Below are positions 1-8,035 of a stretch of DNA of 62,914 nucleotides, one piece after another. A model generated the notes under the pieces. The model ran no database searches. It saw nothing but the letters and a program-made list of their open reading frames with translations, and was not told the DNA's origin. Each line of letters starts with the position of its first letter. Positions within the stretch are counted from its first letter, which is position 1. Source of the stretch: Candidatus Hydrogenedentota bacterium (GTDB lineage Bacteria; Hydrogenedentota; Hydrogenedentia; Hydrogenedentales; SLHB01); NCBI GenBank assembly GCA_019695095.1, contig JAIBAQ010000013.1, positions 1 through 62,914 on the forward strand. Direction: 5' to 3'. The translations under genes were made by a program, and so were the position numbers.

Positions 1-91
1 GGACGGGCACAGATCAGCACAGACGAGCACGGACTGACATAGAGTAAGAGGGTTTAGGCTGCGGAAGGGTGTGCATGCGTTTCCGCGTGTA
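1..91. repeat. GGAC-rich degenerate short repeat tract
   Basis: The left edge holds no gene. It carries a degenerate tract built on repeated agcac/ggac words. The stretch GAGCACGGACTGACA at about 26-40 recurs in slightly altered form (TAGCACGGACTGACA) at 6651-6665. Tracts of this style recur in other intergenic gaps of the window. Function is unknown. Confidence 0.4.
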
Positions 92-1021
92 TTACTTGGG
101 TTCGTTGGGAAAGTCGCGCTTGAAGTGTGCGCGGAGATCGTCGAGCGATCCTTTGAACCAGTAGATCTTGCCGCCCAGGGCGCGTTTCGAGTGTGGTGGG
201 ATGCCACCGATGTTGACGATGCTGTGGAGGCAGTCGGCGGGGTGGTGATCGGTGACGTGGGTCGTTCGTTGCCAGTAGATGCCGCAGACCCAGGTCTTGT
301 CGAGGTTGGTGCGCACGATAAGGCCGGAGTCCGTGGGTTCGAGCATGCGCGCGTTGTAGGGGCCGACTTCGGGCATGGTGTCGACATGGCCGTTGGTGAT
401 CAGGGAGTCCATGGCGATGCCGAGCGGGGTGCGCGCACCGACGGTGTCGCGAATGGCGGGCAGTGGCTGCCATGAATCGTGGCGAACGACGTGGGTTAAG
501 CCCGTCTTCGAGGTGATGTCGCGTTGTGTTTCGTCCCAGAGGTCATATTCGCTGAAGGCGGGGGTCTCGGCGATTTCGCGTCGCCATGCGACGTTGGTCG
601 TGCCGCCCATCCGGAAGCACTGTTGGACAGCGTAGTACTCGTTGAGTCCTTTGTCTGCGGTTTCGACAATCCACAGCATGTCGATGCCGTCTTCAGCAGG
701 CGCGAGGTAGAAGGTCCATGTTTGGGGAAGCCAATCGGCGTCGCCGAGTACGATCTTCTTCGTGCGAAGACCGGGGCGGTTCGTGAACGAGGATTGGAGG
801 GCGTCAGCGGCCTTGCGCAATTCTTCGGACGATGAATCGTTTGCGGGTATGTCGCCTGCAATCATCGGTGTATGTTCATGGAATCGATAACCGATGCGGT
901 TACCGGGATGCAGTGCGTTTGTGATGGTGGCGTAGTTGCGGTCAGCCAACACGGTTACTGAGATAGACGGTTCACTGGCCGATGCTGCTTGGACAATGAA
1001 GAGCGCAATCAGAGATATCAT
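92..1021 (-). CDS. Secreted protein of unknown function
   Basis: This 309-residue protein begins with a short hydrophobic leader (ISLIALFIVQAASA) ending in a plausible signal peptidase I site, so it is probably exported. A GAGG ribosome binding site lies about 8 nt before the ATG. I do not recognise a catalytic family. The C-terminal third (about residues 205-300) is compact, with HPADCLHSIVNIGGIPP and KIYWFKGSLDDL; I have an impression of this pattern from exported planctomycete proteins but cannot name a domain. The central part has several WxxF and Cys-containing strands. It lies 46 bp downstream of the GH36-like gene on the same strand, so the two may be co-transcribed. The gene is complete. 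Confidence 0.75.
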   Translation of the reverse strand: MISLIALFIVQAASASEPSISVTVLADRNYATITNALHPGNRIGYRFHEHTPMIAGDIPANDSSSEELRKAADALQSSFTNRPGLRTKKIVLGDADWLPQTWTFYLAPAEDGIDMLWIVETADKGLNEYYAVQQCFRMGGTTNVAWRREIAETPAFSEYDLWDETQRDITSKTGLTHVVRHDSWQPLPAIRDTVGARTPLGIAMDSLITNGHVDTMPEVGPYNARMLEPTDSGLIVRTNLDKTWVCGIYWQRTTHVTDHHPADCLHSIVNIGGIPPHSKRALGGKIYWFKGSLDDLRAHFKRDFPNEPK

Positions 1022-1067
1022 TGACTGTACCTCGCATCTACCCGGCGCTATCGGTGCGGCGGTTCGG

Positions 1068-3431
1068 TCAACCCCGTCTGGAAATGAAGTCGATGGACCA
1101 CTTCACCGAACCTGATTTCTTACTTGTGAGCGTGGCTCGCAAACAGTCTTTGTCGCCGTGAAAAACGGCGTCGACCGAATGAGGACTCGTACCGATAGTC
1201 TGACGAGCCCATACGTCGCCTGGCAAGACTATCCGCAGTTCGTAGGGTTCCCCGGCGACGACCGTGCTCACGCCGCTCAATACGCTCTCCCACTTTTCGT
1301 CGAATAGATCCATGGCGCCTTGCGTGACGTGACGGCTGGTACTTATCACGAAGGGGTGGGTTTCCATGGCGCGAATAGCGAGTACGCGGCAGGACTTGGC
1401 GGGGACATTAAGCGTGAGTTCATTCTTGAACGAAGGCAAGAGCTCGTTAGCCCAGTAGTCGAAGCAGGCGAATTCGGTGTCTTTGGGAAGGCCAAGGCTT
1501 TCACAGGTGACGGTGATGTCAGCGGCTTCGGAGTCGTGCCAGTTAAAGAGACCAACAACGTCGCGGCGGTAGTCTTCTCTTGCGTCGACGACTTGCCAGA
1601 TACGGGGCATATCCTGTTCGAAGTAGTCAACGGGACGCGCGGGGAGGTGGTGGGTTGGCATGACGCGGCGCAGGATATCGAGGCGATCTTCGGGAAGGCC
1701 GGGAAGCCAATCGCTATTGACGGTGAGTTCGCCGCTGAGAGCCGCCCACGAGCAGATCAGGCGGGCTTGTTCGATAGGGACGGATGCGCGGACATAAACG
1801 GGATCGGGGTCGTTGTACCAAACGCGACCGTTGAAGAAGTAGCGGTTGGTGCCGTGCCAGGGGCCGGTCTTGATCCCCCCCCAGTCTTGTCCGTTGTCGG
1901 GACCTATGCGCATGGCGTCGAGCAGGCCGAAGCTCGCGCCGAGGGTGCGCATGTTCTGGGCGACGTTGCAGCCGAGGAGGAAGGTCTTCTCCCCCGCTGC
2001 TTCACGCACGACTTTGAGGCCGTTGCGATAGGCTTCGACGGGAGTCATGTGTTCGTCGTGGAGGACGGAGGTTCCGTAGTCGTCTTTCGCGTAACCATTG
2101 TTGACGTAGAGGATGCTTGTGCCGGTGCCGGTCCAGAGGCCGTCGAGTTTGAGGTACCCGAATCCCCAATTGCGGCAGATGCGGCGAATGTTATCCGCGA
2201 GGAATGCGCGGGCATCGGGGTGCGACATGTCAAGGCACCATCCGGCCCAGAATGCGTAGTAGAGCGAGCCGTTGGGTTGTTTCACAAACCAATCCTGATG
2301 GTCTTTCAGAGCGTCGCAAGTGGGGTTCCACGCGAAAGGCATAAGCCAAATGCCGGGGGTCATACCAGCAGCGCGCACGTTGGCGGCGGCGACCTGCATA
2401 CCGCCGTCGCCGTAGGGGCCGTCTGGCGCGTGGCGCGTGAAGTCGGAGTGCGGGCCGTTCCACCATTTATCTTTGGCATCTATAGGTTTGCCCAGATACT
2501 CCTCCGTGAAGGTGCTGGTGTTCAGGGGACGGGATTCGCGAGAAGGACCTTGCCACATGTCATCGATTTGGACGAAGCTGAAGCCGTAGGGGGCGAGTTT
2601 CCCGGCGGCGAAACCGGCGAGGATTTTGAGGTCCTTCTGGTTGGATGCGCCGCCGCTGCGATCGGAGTACCAGGTGCAGTATCCAGCGGGTTGCGGCGGG
2701 AGTTTTATCTGGTAATACGCCGCGACGAGATCGGCGTATTGTTCGAGTCCAAGTCGCGCATCGTCAAAGTAACCGACGACGAACCATTCGGAGGCAAGCG
2801 TTGCGCTGGGTTCGAGAAGCGCGCCGCCGTATTCGCAGCGGGGCTCGAGGATCACGGCGTTGTTTTCGACGCGTGTGAAGACGAGACCGCTGCCTCGATC
2901 CTGGGAGAGCCACGCGGCAACTACGCCTGCGCGGGTTTTCGGGTTTGCGACGGCGAGAAAGGTATAGCTTCCGGGGTTAGCATCGGGAGCGGTGAGTCCG
3001 GCTGTGCCGAGCACTTTCAATTCCGTTGCAGGTACGGATAGGGCAAGCGGCGAGCGGAACGGGGTCATGTCGGCGATGGGTTCGGGTTGCGCGCTCGTGT
3101 TGGTGTGACGGGACTGGATGAAGGCGAAGGGCAATTCGGAGTTGACAGCGACGACGGTGGTGTCGCCGTTTTCGGCCACAAGTTCGAGGGCATTGCATTC
3201 GCCGAAGGGGGCGATGGTGACGACAGTTTGAGTCACGCGTGCCGGTTTGAACAGTGGTGCGGCGTTGGCGAGGAAATCCGAGGCGTCCGAGGTTGTGCGC
3301 AGGGAGAAGGTGGTGTCGGCGGGATTGGCCATTGCGACGATCTTGCCTTCGAGCGAGATGGTTGTGTCTTGCGCGGAAGCCGCAAGCGCGCCAATTGCCA
3401 GCAGTGTCAGGAATCCATTCAATGCTCTCAC
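1068..3431 (-). CDS. Secreted GH36/GH27-like alpha-galactosidase
   Basis: The product is a predicted exported glycoside hydrolase of the melibiase clan, which cleaves terminal alpha-galactosides. I chose the GTG at 3431 over upstream ATGs because it follows an AGGGGGGA ribosome binding site and directly opens a signal peptide (VRALNGFLTLLAIGALAASAQ). This gives 787 residues. An N-terminal beta-sandwich precedes a TIM barrel carrying WYSDRSGG, QIDDMWQ, GIWLMPFAW and YLKLDGLW. D430 in KLDG fits the family nucleophile. D512 in RIGPD fits the RxxxD acid/base motif. A C-terminal beta domain follows. Exact substrate is uncertain; related proteins act on raffinose-type oligosaccharides or galactomannan. 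Confidence 0.82.
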   Translation of the reverse strand: MRALNGFLTLLAIGALAASAQDTTISLEGKIVAMANPADTTFSLRTTSDASDFLANAAPLFKPARVTQTVVTIAPFGECNALELVAENGDTTVVAVNSELPFAFIQSRHTNTSAQPEPIADMTPFRSPLALSVPATELKVLGTAGLTAPDANPGSYTFLAVANPKTRAGVVAAWLSQDRGSGLVFTRVENNAVILEPRCEYGGALLEPSATLASEWFVVGYFDDARLGLEQYADLVAAYYQIKLPPQPAGYCTWYSDRSGGASNQKDLKILAGFAAGKLAPYGFSFVQIDDMWQGPSRESRPLNTSTFTEEYLGKPIDAKDKWWNGPHSDFTRHAPDGPYGDGGMQVAAANVRAAGMTPGIWLMPFAWNPTCDALKDHQDWFVKQPNGSLYYAFWAGWCLDMSHPDARAFLADNIRRICRNWGFGYLKLDGLWTGTGTSILYVNNGYAKDDYGTSVLHDEHMTPVEAYRNGLKVVREAAGEKTFLLGCNVAQNMRTLGASFGLLDAMRIGPDNGQDWGGIKTGPWHGTNRYFFNGRVWYNDPDPVYVRASVPIEQARLICSWAALSGELTVNSDWLPGLPEDRLDILRRVMPTHHLPARPVDYFEQDMPRIWQVVDAREDYRRDVVGLFNWHDSEAADITVTCESLGLPKDTEFACFDYWANELLPSFKNELTLNVPAKSCRVLAIRAMETHPFVISTSRHVTQGAMDLFDEKWESVLSGVSTVVAGEPYELRIVLPGDVWARQTIGTSPHSVDAVFHGDKDCLRATLTSKKSGSVKWSIDFISRRG

Positions 3432-3554
3432 GACCGATCCCCCCTGGTGCCGTTTGCGTGATATGAACGGGCGATACATATTGCCAGGGGCATTGTACGC
3501 GGCGAGGTAGAGGTGGATCACGCGGTCTCGATGAGGTGGTGGGAGGAACCACTT

Positions 3555-3660
3555 GCGTCCTTACAGGACGCTCGGTGGGAGGGGCTGGGTACCCGGGGTT
3601 TCGATTCGCGTTTGGGACGCGAATCTCACCCCGGGCTGGAGTATGCCGTGCCTACGGCAC
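3555..3660 (+). repeat. Triple-hairpin dispersed element, copy 1
   Basis: Three hairpins lie in tandem. The first is GCGTCCT-TAC-AGGACGC (3555-3571). The second is a long stem with outer arms CCCGGGGT/ACCCCGGG (3592-3599 with 3628-3635) and inner arms GATTCGCGT/ACGCGAATC (3603-3611 with 3617-3625). The third is TGCCGT-GCCT-ACGGCA (3644-3659). A second copy lies at 34264-34366. It sits in the gap between the GH36-like gene and the zinc-ribbon gene. Confidence 0.8.
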
Positions 3661-3740
3661 GAAGAGGGAATTGAAGAGCATTGCGCGCGGAGTCTGCGCG
3701 CGTGGATGGGTTGTGCAATGGAGGAGAAGGTTGTTTTTTT

Positions 3741-3782
3741 GCCAGAATCCTCGTCCGCCTGAGGCGGACTCGGAATGACAGG
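3741..3782 (+). repeat. 42-bp palindromic repeat, copy 1 (GAATGAC type)
   Basis: This 42-bp unit is identical to 4666-4707. Its core is the hairpin GTCCGCC-TGA-GGCGGAC (3753-3769), flanked by AATCCTC and TCGGAATGACAGG. The two copies are in direct orientation on either side of the zinc-ribbon gene. The rest of the 570-bp gap (3432-4001) holds the triple-hairpin element and no convincing gene. Confidence 0.85.
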
Positions 3783-4001
3783 AGGAAAGGTTGTCGTTGC
3801 CAGATGCCTCGCGTGGCATGGCAGGAAGGAGTGTGCGTGAGCGAGCGTCAAGGACATGAAAGCCAATGCGCTGGGCGACACAAGAGGCAAGAACATTAGG
3901 AATTAGGTGATGCCTCTCGTATCGTCATGACTGCATGAGTATGCTATGCGCATGGCCAATTGCGAGTGAGTCGAGTACATGCCGTCTTTAAGGGGGATTC
4001 C

Positions 4002-4631
4002 ATGACGGAAGCAATCTCGTCTTCGGAAAGACAACCCGTTCCGCCGCCAATCCCGCGCAGAGAACTTTATCTTGGAGCTCCGGGAAGTATCGCGTGTATG
4101 GGCTGTGGGATCGTGATACTTCTCACGGCATGTCTGTTCGTGGTGATTATGTTTGTGGTCAATAAGACAGCAGCAACAGTTGAACCGGAAGTAGACGCGT
4201 TTCTCTCACTTATCGATCAGGGCAAGTATGATGAAGCCTACGCAAGCGCATCACCCAAGTTGCGTCAAGTGGCAGATTCCAAGGACTTCAACGCGATGTG
4301 TCGGATCTTGGACCAGGCCTTGGGGAGTTTTGAGTCCAAATCACCGAGACATGTACACACGAACTGGAATTCGGATGGCCGGAAGACGAGAAGGGTCACC
4401 TATCAAGCGATGTACAGCAAAGGTACGGCGACACTGACCTTAGACCTGGAATTCGACGAAGGGGTCTGGAAGGTTACAGGTGTTCACTGGAATTCCGACC
4501 TTCTGGCGGCATCGATGAAATGCCCGCACTGTGGAATGCAGCAAAGGCAGTTTGTGATGTACTGCGGGTCGTGCGGCAAACCACTGTTCAAGGAGGACAA
4601 TCACGCGCAGGGTGCTGCAACAACACCGTGA
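4002..4631 (+). CDS. Membrane-anchored protein with C-terminal zinc ribbon
   Basis: This 209-residue protein starts at the ATG after AGGGGGATTC. A proline-rich N-terminus (QPVPPPIPRR) precedes one transmembrane helix at about residues 29-54. A domain at about 60-168 resembles small NTF2/DUF4019-like folds (VDAFLSLIDQGKYDEAYA, then alternating strands ending FDEGVWKVTGVHW). A four-cysteine ribbon closes the protein: CPHC at 174-177 and CGSC at 188-191. Zinc ribbons of this kind are more often N-terminal, before the membrane helix, so the order is unusual. The gene is bracketed by two identical 42-bp direct repeats. Function is unknown. Confidence 0.75.
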   Translation: MTEAISSSERQPVPPPIPRRELYLGAPGSIACMGCGIVILLTACLFVVIMFVVNKTAATVEPEVDAFLSLIDQGKYDEAYASASPKLRQVADSKDFNAMCRILDQALGSFESKSPRHVHTNWNSDGRKTRRVTYQAMYSKGTATLTLDLEFDEGVWKVTGVHWNSDLLAASMKCPHCGMQQRQFVMYCGSCGKPLFKEDNHAQGAATTP

Positions 4632-4665
4632 AGTCTGCGGTATCGAGGGTAAGAAGTTTGGCTTT

Positions 4666-4707
4666 GCCAGAATCCTCGTCCGCCTGAGGCGGACTCGGAA
4701 TGACAGG
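4666..4707 (+). repeat. 42-bp palindromic repeat, copy 2 (GAATGAC type)
   Basis: Identical over 42 bp to 3741-3782 and in the same orientation, 925 bp away. It lies in the 100-bp gap between the zinc-ribbon gene and the end of the convergent beta-helix gene. The hairpin could also act as a bidirectional terminator, but neither side has a T-run. Confidence 0.85.
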
Positions 4708-4731
4708 GGTAGGCTGTGCTCGAGCGAGCAT

Positions 4732-6618
4732 CTAGGGTGTAAAAGCGAATGCGCCGATATTCATCTTTCCTTCGCGGGGCTTGCCGTCGAAGTCGGTTTT
4801 GACGTCCGTGTCTTTGCCTGCTGCGATGCAGGGTGAGCCTTGGGTTAGGCGGAAGTCGTGAGCGGCGAGGTCGCGGAAAAGCGGGTTGGCGGTGATGGAT
4901 TGGGCGTCTTTGCCAGTGGCGGTTTGGTAGCCGGCGAATTGGGCCATGGTGTAGTTGGTGTCTTCCATGAGGATAAGGGGGCCGGTTTCCTGGTACCAGC
5001 AGTTGTTTTCAAGGGTGAGGCCCGCGCGGCCAGCGTCGGTCCAGCCGCGGAGGTATAGGCCGACAGTGGTTGATTCGTAGAAGATGTTGTTGCGAACAAT
5101 CAGGTTTCGGGTTTGCGCGGGGTTGGAGTAAAAGCAGAGGTGTCTGCCGTTGGGGTCGGGGCGTTGAGCGTGGCCCCAGCCGTGGCCGGCGTTGACGCAG
5201 GTGTTGTTTTCAAAGACAACGTCGTAGGTCTCGGAGTCTTCGGGACGGTTCCAGTATTCGAAGGAGTATTCGCAGTTCCAGATGACGTTGTTGCGGTAGA
5301 CGATGTTGTAATGCTTCGTGCGTGGGCCGCTGCTTTGATTGGTGAGGGCGGCGTCGTAGATTTCCCAGAGCCGGCAGCGTTCGACGAGGCAGTCGTGGCC
5401 GTTGGCCCAGAATTCGACGCCGTTGCCAAAGCGGACGGTTTTGTCCCCTCCCATCTGGTCGCCGCCGCCGATGTAGCCGAAATCGCAGTCGCGAACGGTG
5501 ATGTGGTGTGTGTTTGCGCCGCCGACGCCGTGGGCAGCACCGTATTTGAGGGTCAGGTTTTCGTAGATGAGGTGAGACCGGTTGGTCTGGTCGATGAGGT
5601 GGCGGCGTAGAGCGCATTCGATGTTGGCGTGCACAACGGCGGGGTTGGCTGTGGAGTATACGCATACGACGCGGGCGTCTTCGTCGTACCAGTATTCGTC
5701 TTGTTTGTCGAGATCGGCTTTTTCCCACACTTTCAAGCCGCAGGACTTTTCATTGTCGAAGATGATGTTGCCGACGTCGCGGTCGAGAAAACCGTCGCCG
5801 AGGCATTCGACGAGGCTCATGTCGAACACTTCGAATGCCGCGCCGGGGGGCATAGCCTGGCCGAGCATGAAACCGATGCGGGCGTCGGGCGCGGCGATGG
5901 TGGAGCGGTAGTACAACTCAAATCGCCGTTCCCCTTCGTTGTGGAGGGGCGCAACGTTGCGTTGTTCTTCGTAGGATGACCACGGGGGGCCGTCTTTGAA
6001 CAGCCTTGGTGGAGGCATGTCGAAGGGTAGCGTGGTCTTCGTTGCGAAAACGAGTTTGTAGAGCGCACCGGCGTTCACGGGGAAGCGTTGTGTGAAGGCT
6101 TGGATTTCGGAGGGTGCTTCGCCGGAGGACGAGCATGTCACGGTGAAGCCGCGCGGGTTGGCAGTAAGTTGTGCACGGGCCTGGCCTTCGGTATGAAACC
6201 GCATCGCGGGCGTGAGGACTTCTGAGCCGGTCGCGGCGGGGTTGGTCGTGGACCAGATGTTGCCGCCAAGGTCGACCCAGTCTTCGGGACGGTTCTTCTG
6301 CACGGAGCCGAGTATGAGCGGTTTTTCGCCTTCGCCATATGCTCCGTAGAGGATCGGGGCACCTTCGGCGCCGGAGGCGGCGGGGATGATTTGGCCGCGC
6401 CAGGTGTCGCCACGCCGGAGAAGGATTCGGTCGCCGGGGAGGAAGACCGTGGTGTTGGCGCGGGATAGTGTCTTCCAGGGCGCATCGGGTGATGTGCCGG
6501 GGTTTTCGTCGGAGCCGCTGGCGGCAAGGTAATAGACCGTAGCGTGAGATTGGGCGGTGAACAGGCTGGCCAGCGCGATGGTGATTGAGAGCAGGGCCGT
6601 GGACCTTTGGAGGGGCAT
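4732..6618 (-). CDS. Secreted right-handed beta-helix protein (pectate lyase-like)
   Basis: This 628-residue protein starts at the ATG following an AGGG ribosome binding site and opens with a signal peptide ending near SHA-TVYYLAASG. The segment ASGSDENPGTSPDAPWKTL is the usual entry to secreted parallel beta-helix carbohydrate lyases and hydrolases. From about residue 360 to 600 the sequence has coil-like repeats: HLIYENLTLKYG, HHITVRDCDFGYIG, DCLVERCRLWEIYDAAL, YNIVYRNNVIWNCEYS, YDVVFENNTC, NLIVRNNIFYES. An inserted beta-sandwich-like region lies at about 120-300. It probably binds or cleaves an acidic polysaccharide; substrate and catalytic residues cannot be assigned from sequence alone. 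Confidence 0.78.
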   Translation of the reverse strand: MPLQRSTALLSITIALASLFTAQSHATVYYLAASGSDENPGTSPDAPWKTLSRANTTVFLPGDRILLRRGDTWRGQIIPAASGAEGAPILYGAYGEGEKPLILGSVQKNRPEDWVDLGGNIWSTTNPAATGSEVLTPAMRFHTEGQARAQLTANPRGFTVTCSSSGEAPSEIQAFTQRFPVNAGALYKLVFATKTTLPFDMPPPRLFKDGPPWSSYEEQRNVAPLHNEGERRFELYYRSTIAAPDARIGFMLGQAMPPGAAFEVFDMSLVECLGDGFLDRDVGNIIFDNEKSCGLKVWEKADLDKQDEYWYDEDARVVCVYSTANPAVVHANIECALRRHLIDQTNRSHLIYENLTLKYGAAHGVGGANTHHITVRDCDFGYIGGGDQMGGDKTVRFGNGVEFWANGHDCLVERCRLWEIYDAALTNQSSGPRTKHYNIVYRNNVIWNCEYSFEYWNRPEDSETYDVVFENNTCVNAGHGWGHAQRPDPNGRHLCFYSNPAQTRNLIVRNNIFYESTTVGLYLRGWTDAGRAGLTLENNCWYQETGPLILMEDTNYTMAQFAGYQTATGKDAQSITANPLFRDLAAHDFRLTQGSPCIAAGKDTDVKTDFDGKPREGKMNIGAFAFTP

Positions 6619-6989
6619 GGTGCTTTTTCCCTGGGGTTGAGGTGGGATTGTAGCACGGACTGACACGGACGAGGTGGACGAAGTGGACTGTGAGGACGGC
6701 GGGGATTGCAAGGATAGTAAAGACGGCGAGGGCGGCAAAACTTGGAGGAAGTGGGCGGAAGTCAGGCGTGCGGACGCGGAACTTGACCCGCCAGTATTTA
6801 GGAAGTATCGTATGAACCGTTTCGTGCAACTTTCCCACGGCGGCGTACATTCATTACATGGTTTGAGCGCGACGCCGTACTGTCTCTGTGTGGAGTGGAA
6901 TCGCGATGAGCGGCTCCTTCGGTAGGTCAGATCGCTTGTGCGGGGGACACGGTAGCATTAGCGCGGTGACGCGCGGAAAGGGGACTTCA
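6619..6989. other. Intergenic gap with GGAC-type tract and possible promoter
   Basis: This 371-bp gap has no convincing gene. It holds a degenerate period-9 tract at 6652-6700 (words such as GAGGTGGAC and GAAGTGGAC) that shares a 15-nt stretch with the left edge of the window. Short open frames here are compositional products of the tract. Confidence 0.5.
6783..6811 (+). promoter_or_regulatory. Possible sigma70-like promoter
   Basis: TTGACC (6783-6788) and TATCGT (6806-6811) are separated by 17 bp. This would give a leader of about 170 nt before the lipoprotein gene at 6990. It matches the consensus by pattern only. Confidence 0.3.
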
Positions 6990-7526
6990 ATGATGCGTCG
7001 AAACTATGCGGTATGCATGGCGACGGGTCGGCTGATTTGCCTGGCCCTTGCTGCAGGTTTCCTGTTCAGTTCTTGTCAGTCGGTGAACAATCCGTTTGTG
7101 CGCCAGAGCGGTCCGCCCGCGCAGTTGGAGGGCGCGCCTCCGGCAGAACCGGCGCCACCGCAAGGAGTGGAGCCCGCCCCACCGCAGCAGGGTCTTGCGC
7201 TTTCGGCACAGCAGCGGTTTCCGGATGTTCCGCTGCCGACGGGCGTGAAGGCGGACATGGAACGTACGTTCGTATATGAGGACAAGTCGTTTCAGGTGGG
7301 GCGCATGGTGTATATGACGAAGTCGAAGCCGAACGAGCTGGCGAACTTCTACATTCGGGAGTGCCCGGCGGCAGATTGGCAGTTGACGAATACGATTGAG
7401 GCAAGCGTCATTGAGCTCAGTTTCCGGAAGCCCGGAAAGAAACTGAAGGTGGAGATTCGCGACCTTGGCATGGCGGCCGGCGGGCGTCAACTCATATTGA
7501 CAATGACACCGGACGGCACGCAATGA
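6990..7526 (+). CDS. Small lipoprotein of unknown function
   Basis: The start is the ATG after GAAAGGGGACTTCA; a second ATG follows immediately. The 178-residue product has a hydrophobic leader ending LFSSC, a plausible lipobox, so it is probably lipidated. A proline/alanine/glutamine-rich linker (about residues 35-70) precedes a small alpha/beta domain (about 80-178) with MVYMTKSKPNELANFYIREC and VIELSFRKPGKKLKVEI. I do not recognise the domain. Its stop codon overlaps the next start (ATGA), so the two genes are probably translationally coupled. Confidence 0.7.
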   Translation: MMRRNYAVCMATGRLICLALAAGFLFSSCQSVNNPFVRQSGPPAQLEGAPPAEPAPPQGVEPAPPQQGLALSAQQRFPDVPLPTGVKADMERTFVYEDKSFQVGRMVYMTKSKPNELANFYIRECPAADWQLTNTIEASVIELSFRKPGKKLKVEIRDLGMAAGGRQLILTMTPDGTQ

Positions 7527-8005
7527 AGCGCGCGGTCCTCGTCAGCGCACTGATTCTTCTGGCGGCTGCATTTGTACGATGCAATTCGCCGATAACCGAG
7601 GAAATGCCGAGCATTCCGGGGATTACGAGTCAGAAGGTCAGCGACGAGGATCAGATAGCCGCGGTACTGACGGACATTCATCAGGGTATCCAATCGCGGC
7701 GGATATTCAAGGTGTTGGCGCATATTTCGCGGAGTTACAGCGATCCTGAAGGGATGGATTACACGGCCCTGCAGAATTATCTAAATGAGTTTTTCAAGAA
7801 CTACAAAGAGGTCCGCGTGACGCGAGTGCCGCCGCGGGTGTTTGTGCAGGGAACGAGGGCGCGCGTTGTGGAGACGTTTGGAACGCGGGCTGAGCCGTTT
7901 AACGCAGAGAAGAATCCGCCGTTGAACATCCAGGGGCAGGTGAACATCTACCTGGAGAAAGTCAACGGCGAATGGCAGATAACCGAGTGGTCACGCGTTC
8001 AGTAA
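7523..8005 (+). CDS. Exported NTF2/SnoaL-like small protein
   Basis: This 160-residue protein has a signal-like leader (RAVLVSALILLAAAFVRC). Arg at the position before Cys makes lipidation doubtful. The body (about residues 40-160) reads as an NTF2-like cone fold: a helix (DEDQIAAVLTDIHQGIQSRRIFKVLAHIS), a loop and strands ending in GEWQITEWSRVQ, a common way for the family to close. It overlaps the preceding gene by 4 nt and is followed 30 nt later by the TPR gene. The three probably form an envelope operon of unknown role. Confidence 0.7.
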   Translation: MKRAVLVSALILLAAAFVRCNSPITEEMPSIPGITSQKVSDEDQIAAVLTDIHQGIQSRRIFKVLAHISRSYSDPEGMDYTALQNYLNEFFKNYKEVRVTRVPPRVFVQGTRARVVETFGTRAEPFNAEKNPPLNIQGQVNIYLEKVNGEWQITEWSRVQ

Positions 8006-8035
8006 CCGGAATGAGCTAAGGAGCAAGTCACGGCA

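Noticed and set aside
1320-3041. 573-codon plus-strand open frame opposite the GH36-like gene
   Set aside because: It is a GC-rich antisense shadow; the minus-strand frame has catalytic motifs and a signal peptide, and this one has no recognisable domain.
4612-4836. 74-codon open frame across the second 42-bp repeat
   Set aside because: It overlaps the end of the zinc-ribbon gene and the convergent beta-helix gene and is made largely of the repeat.
6674-6925. 83-codon plus-strand open frame
   Set aside because: Its residues simply translate the GGAC-type tract; there is no ribosome binding site or domain.
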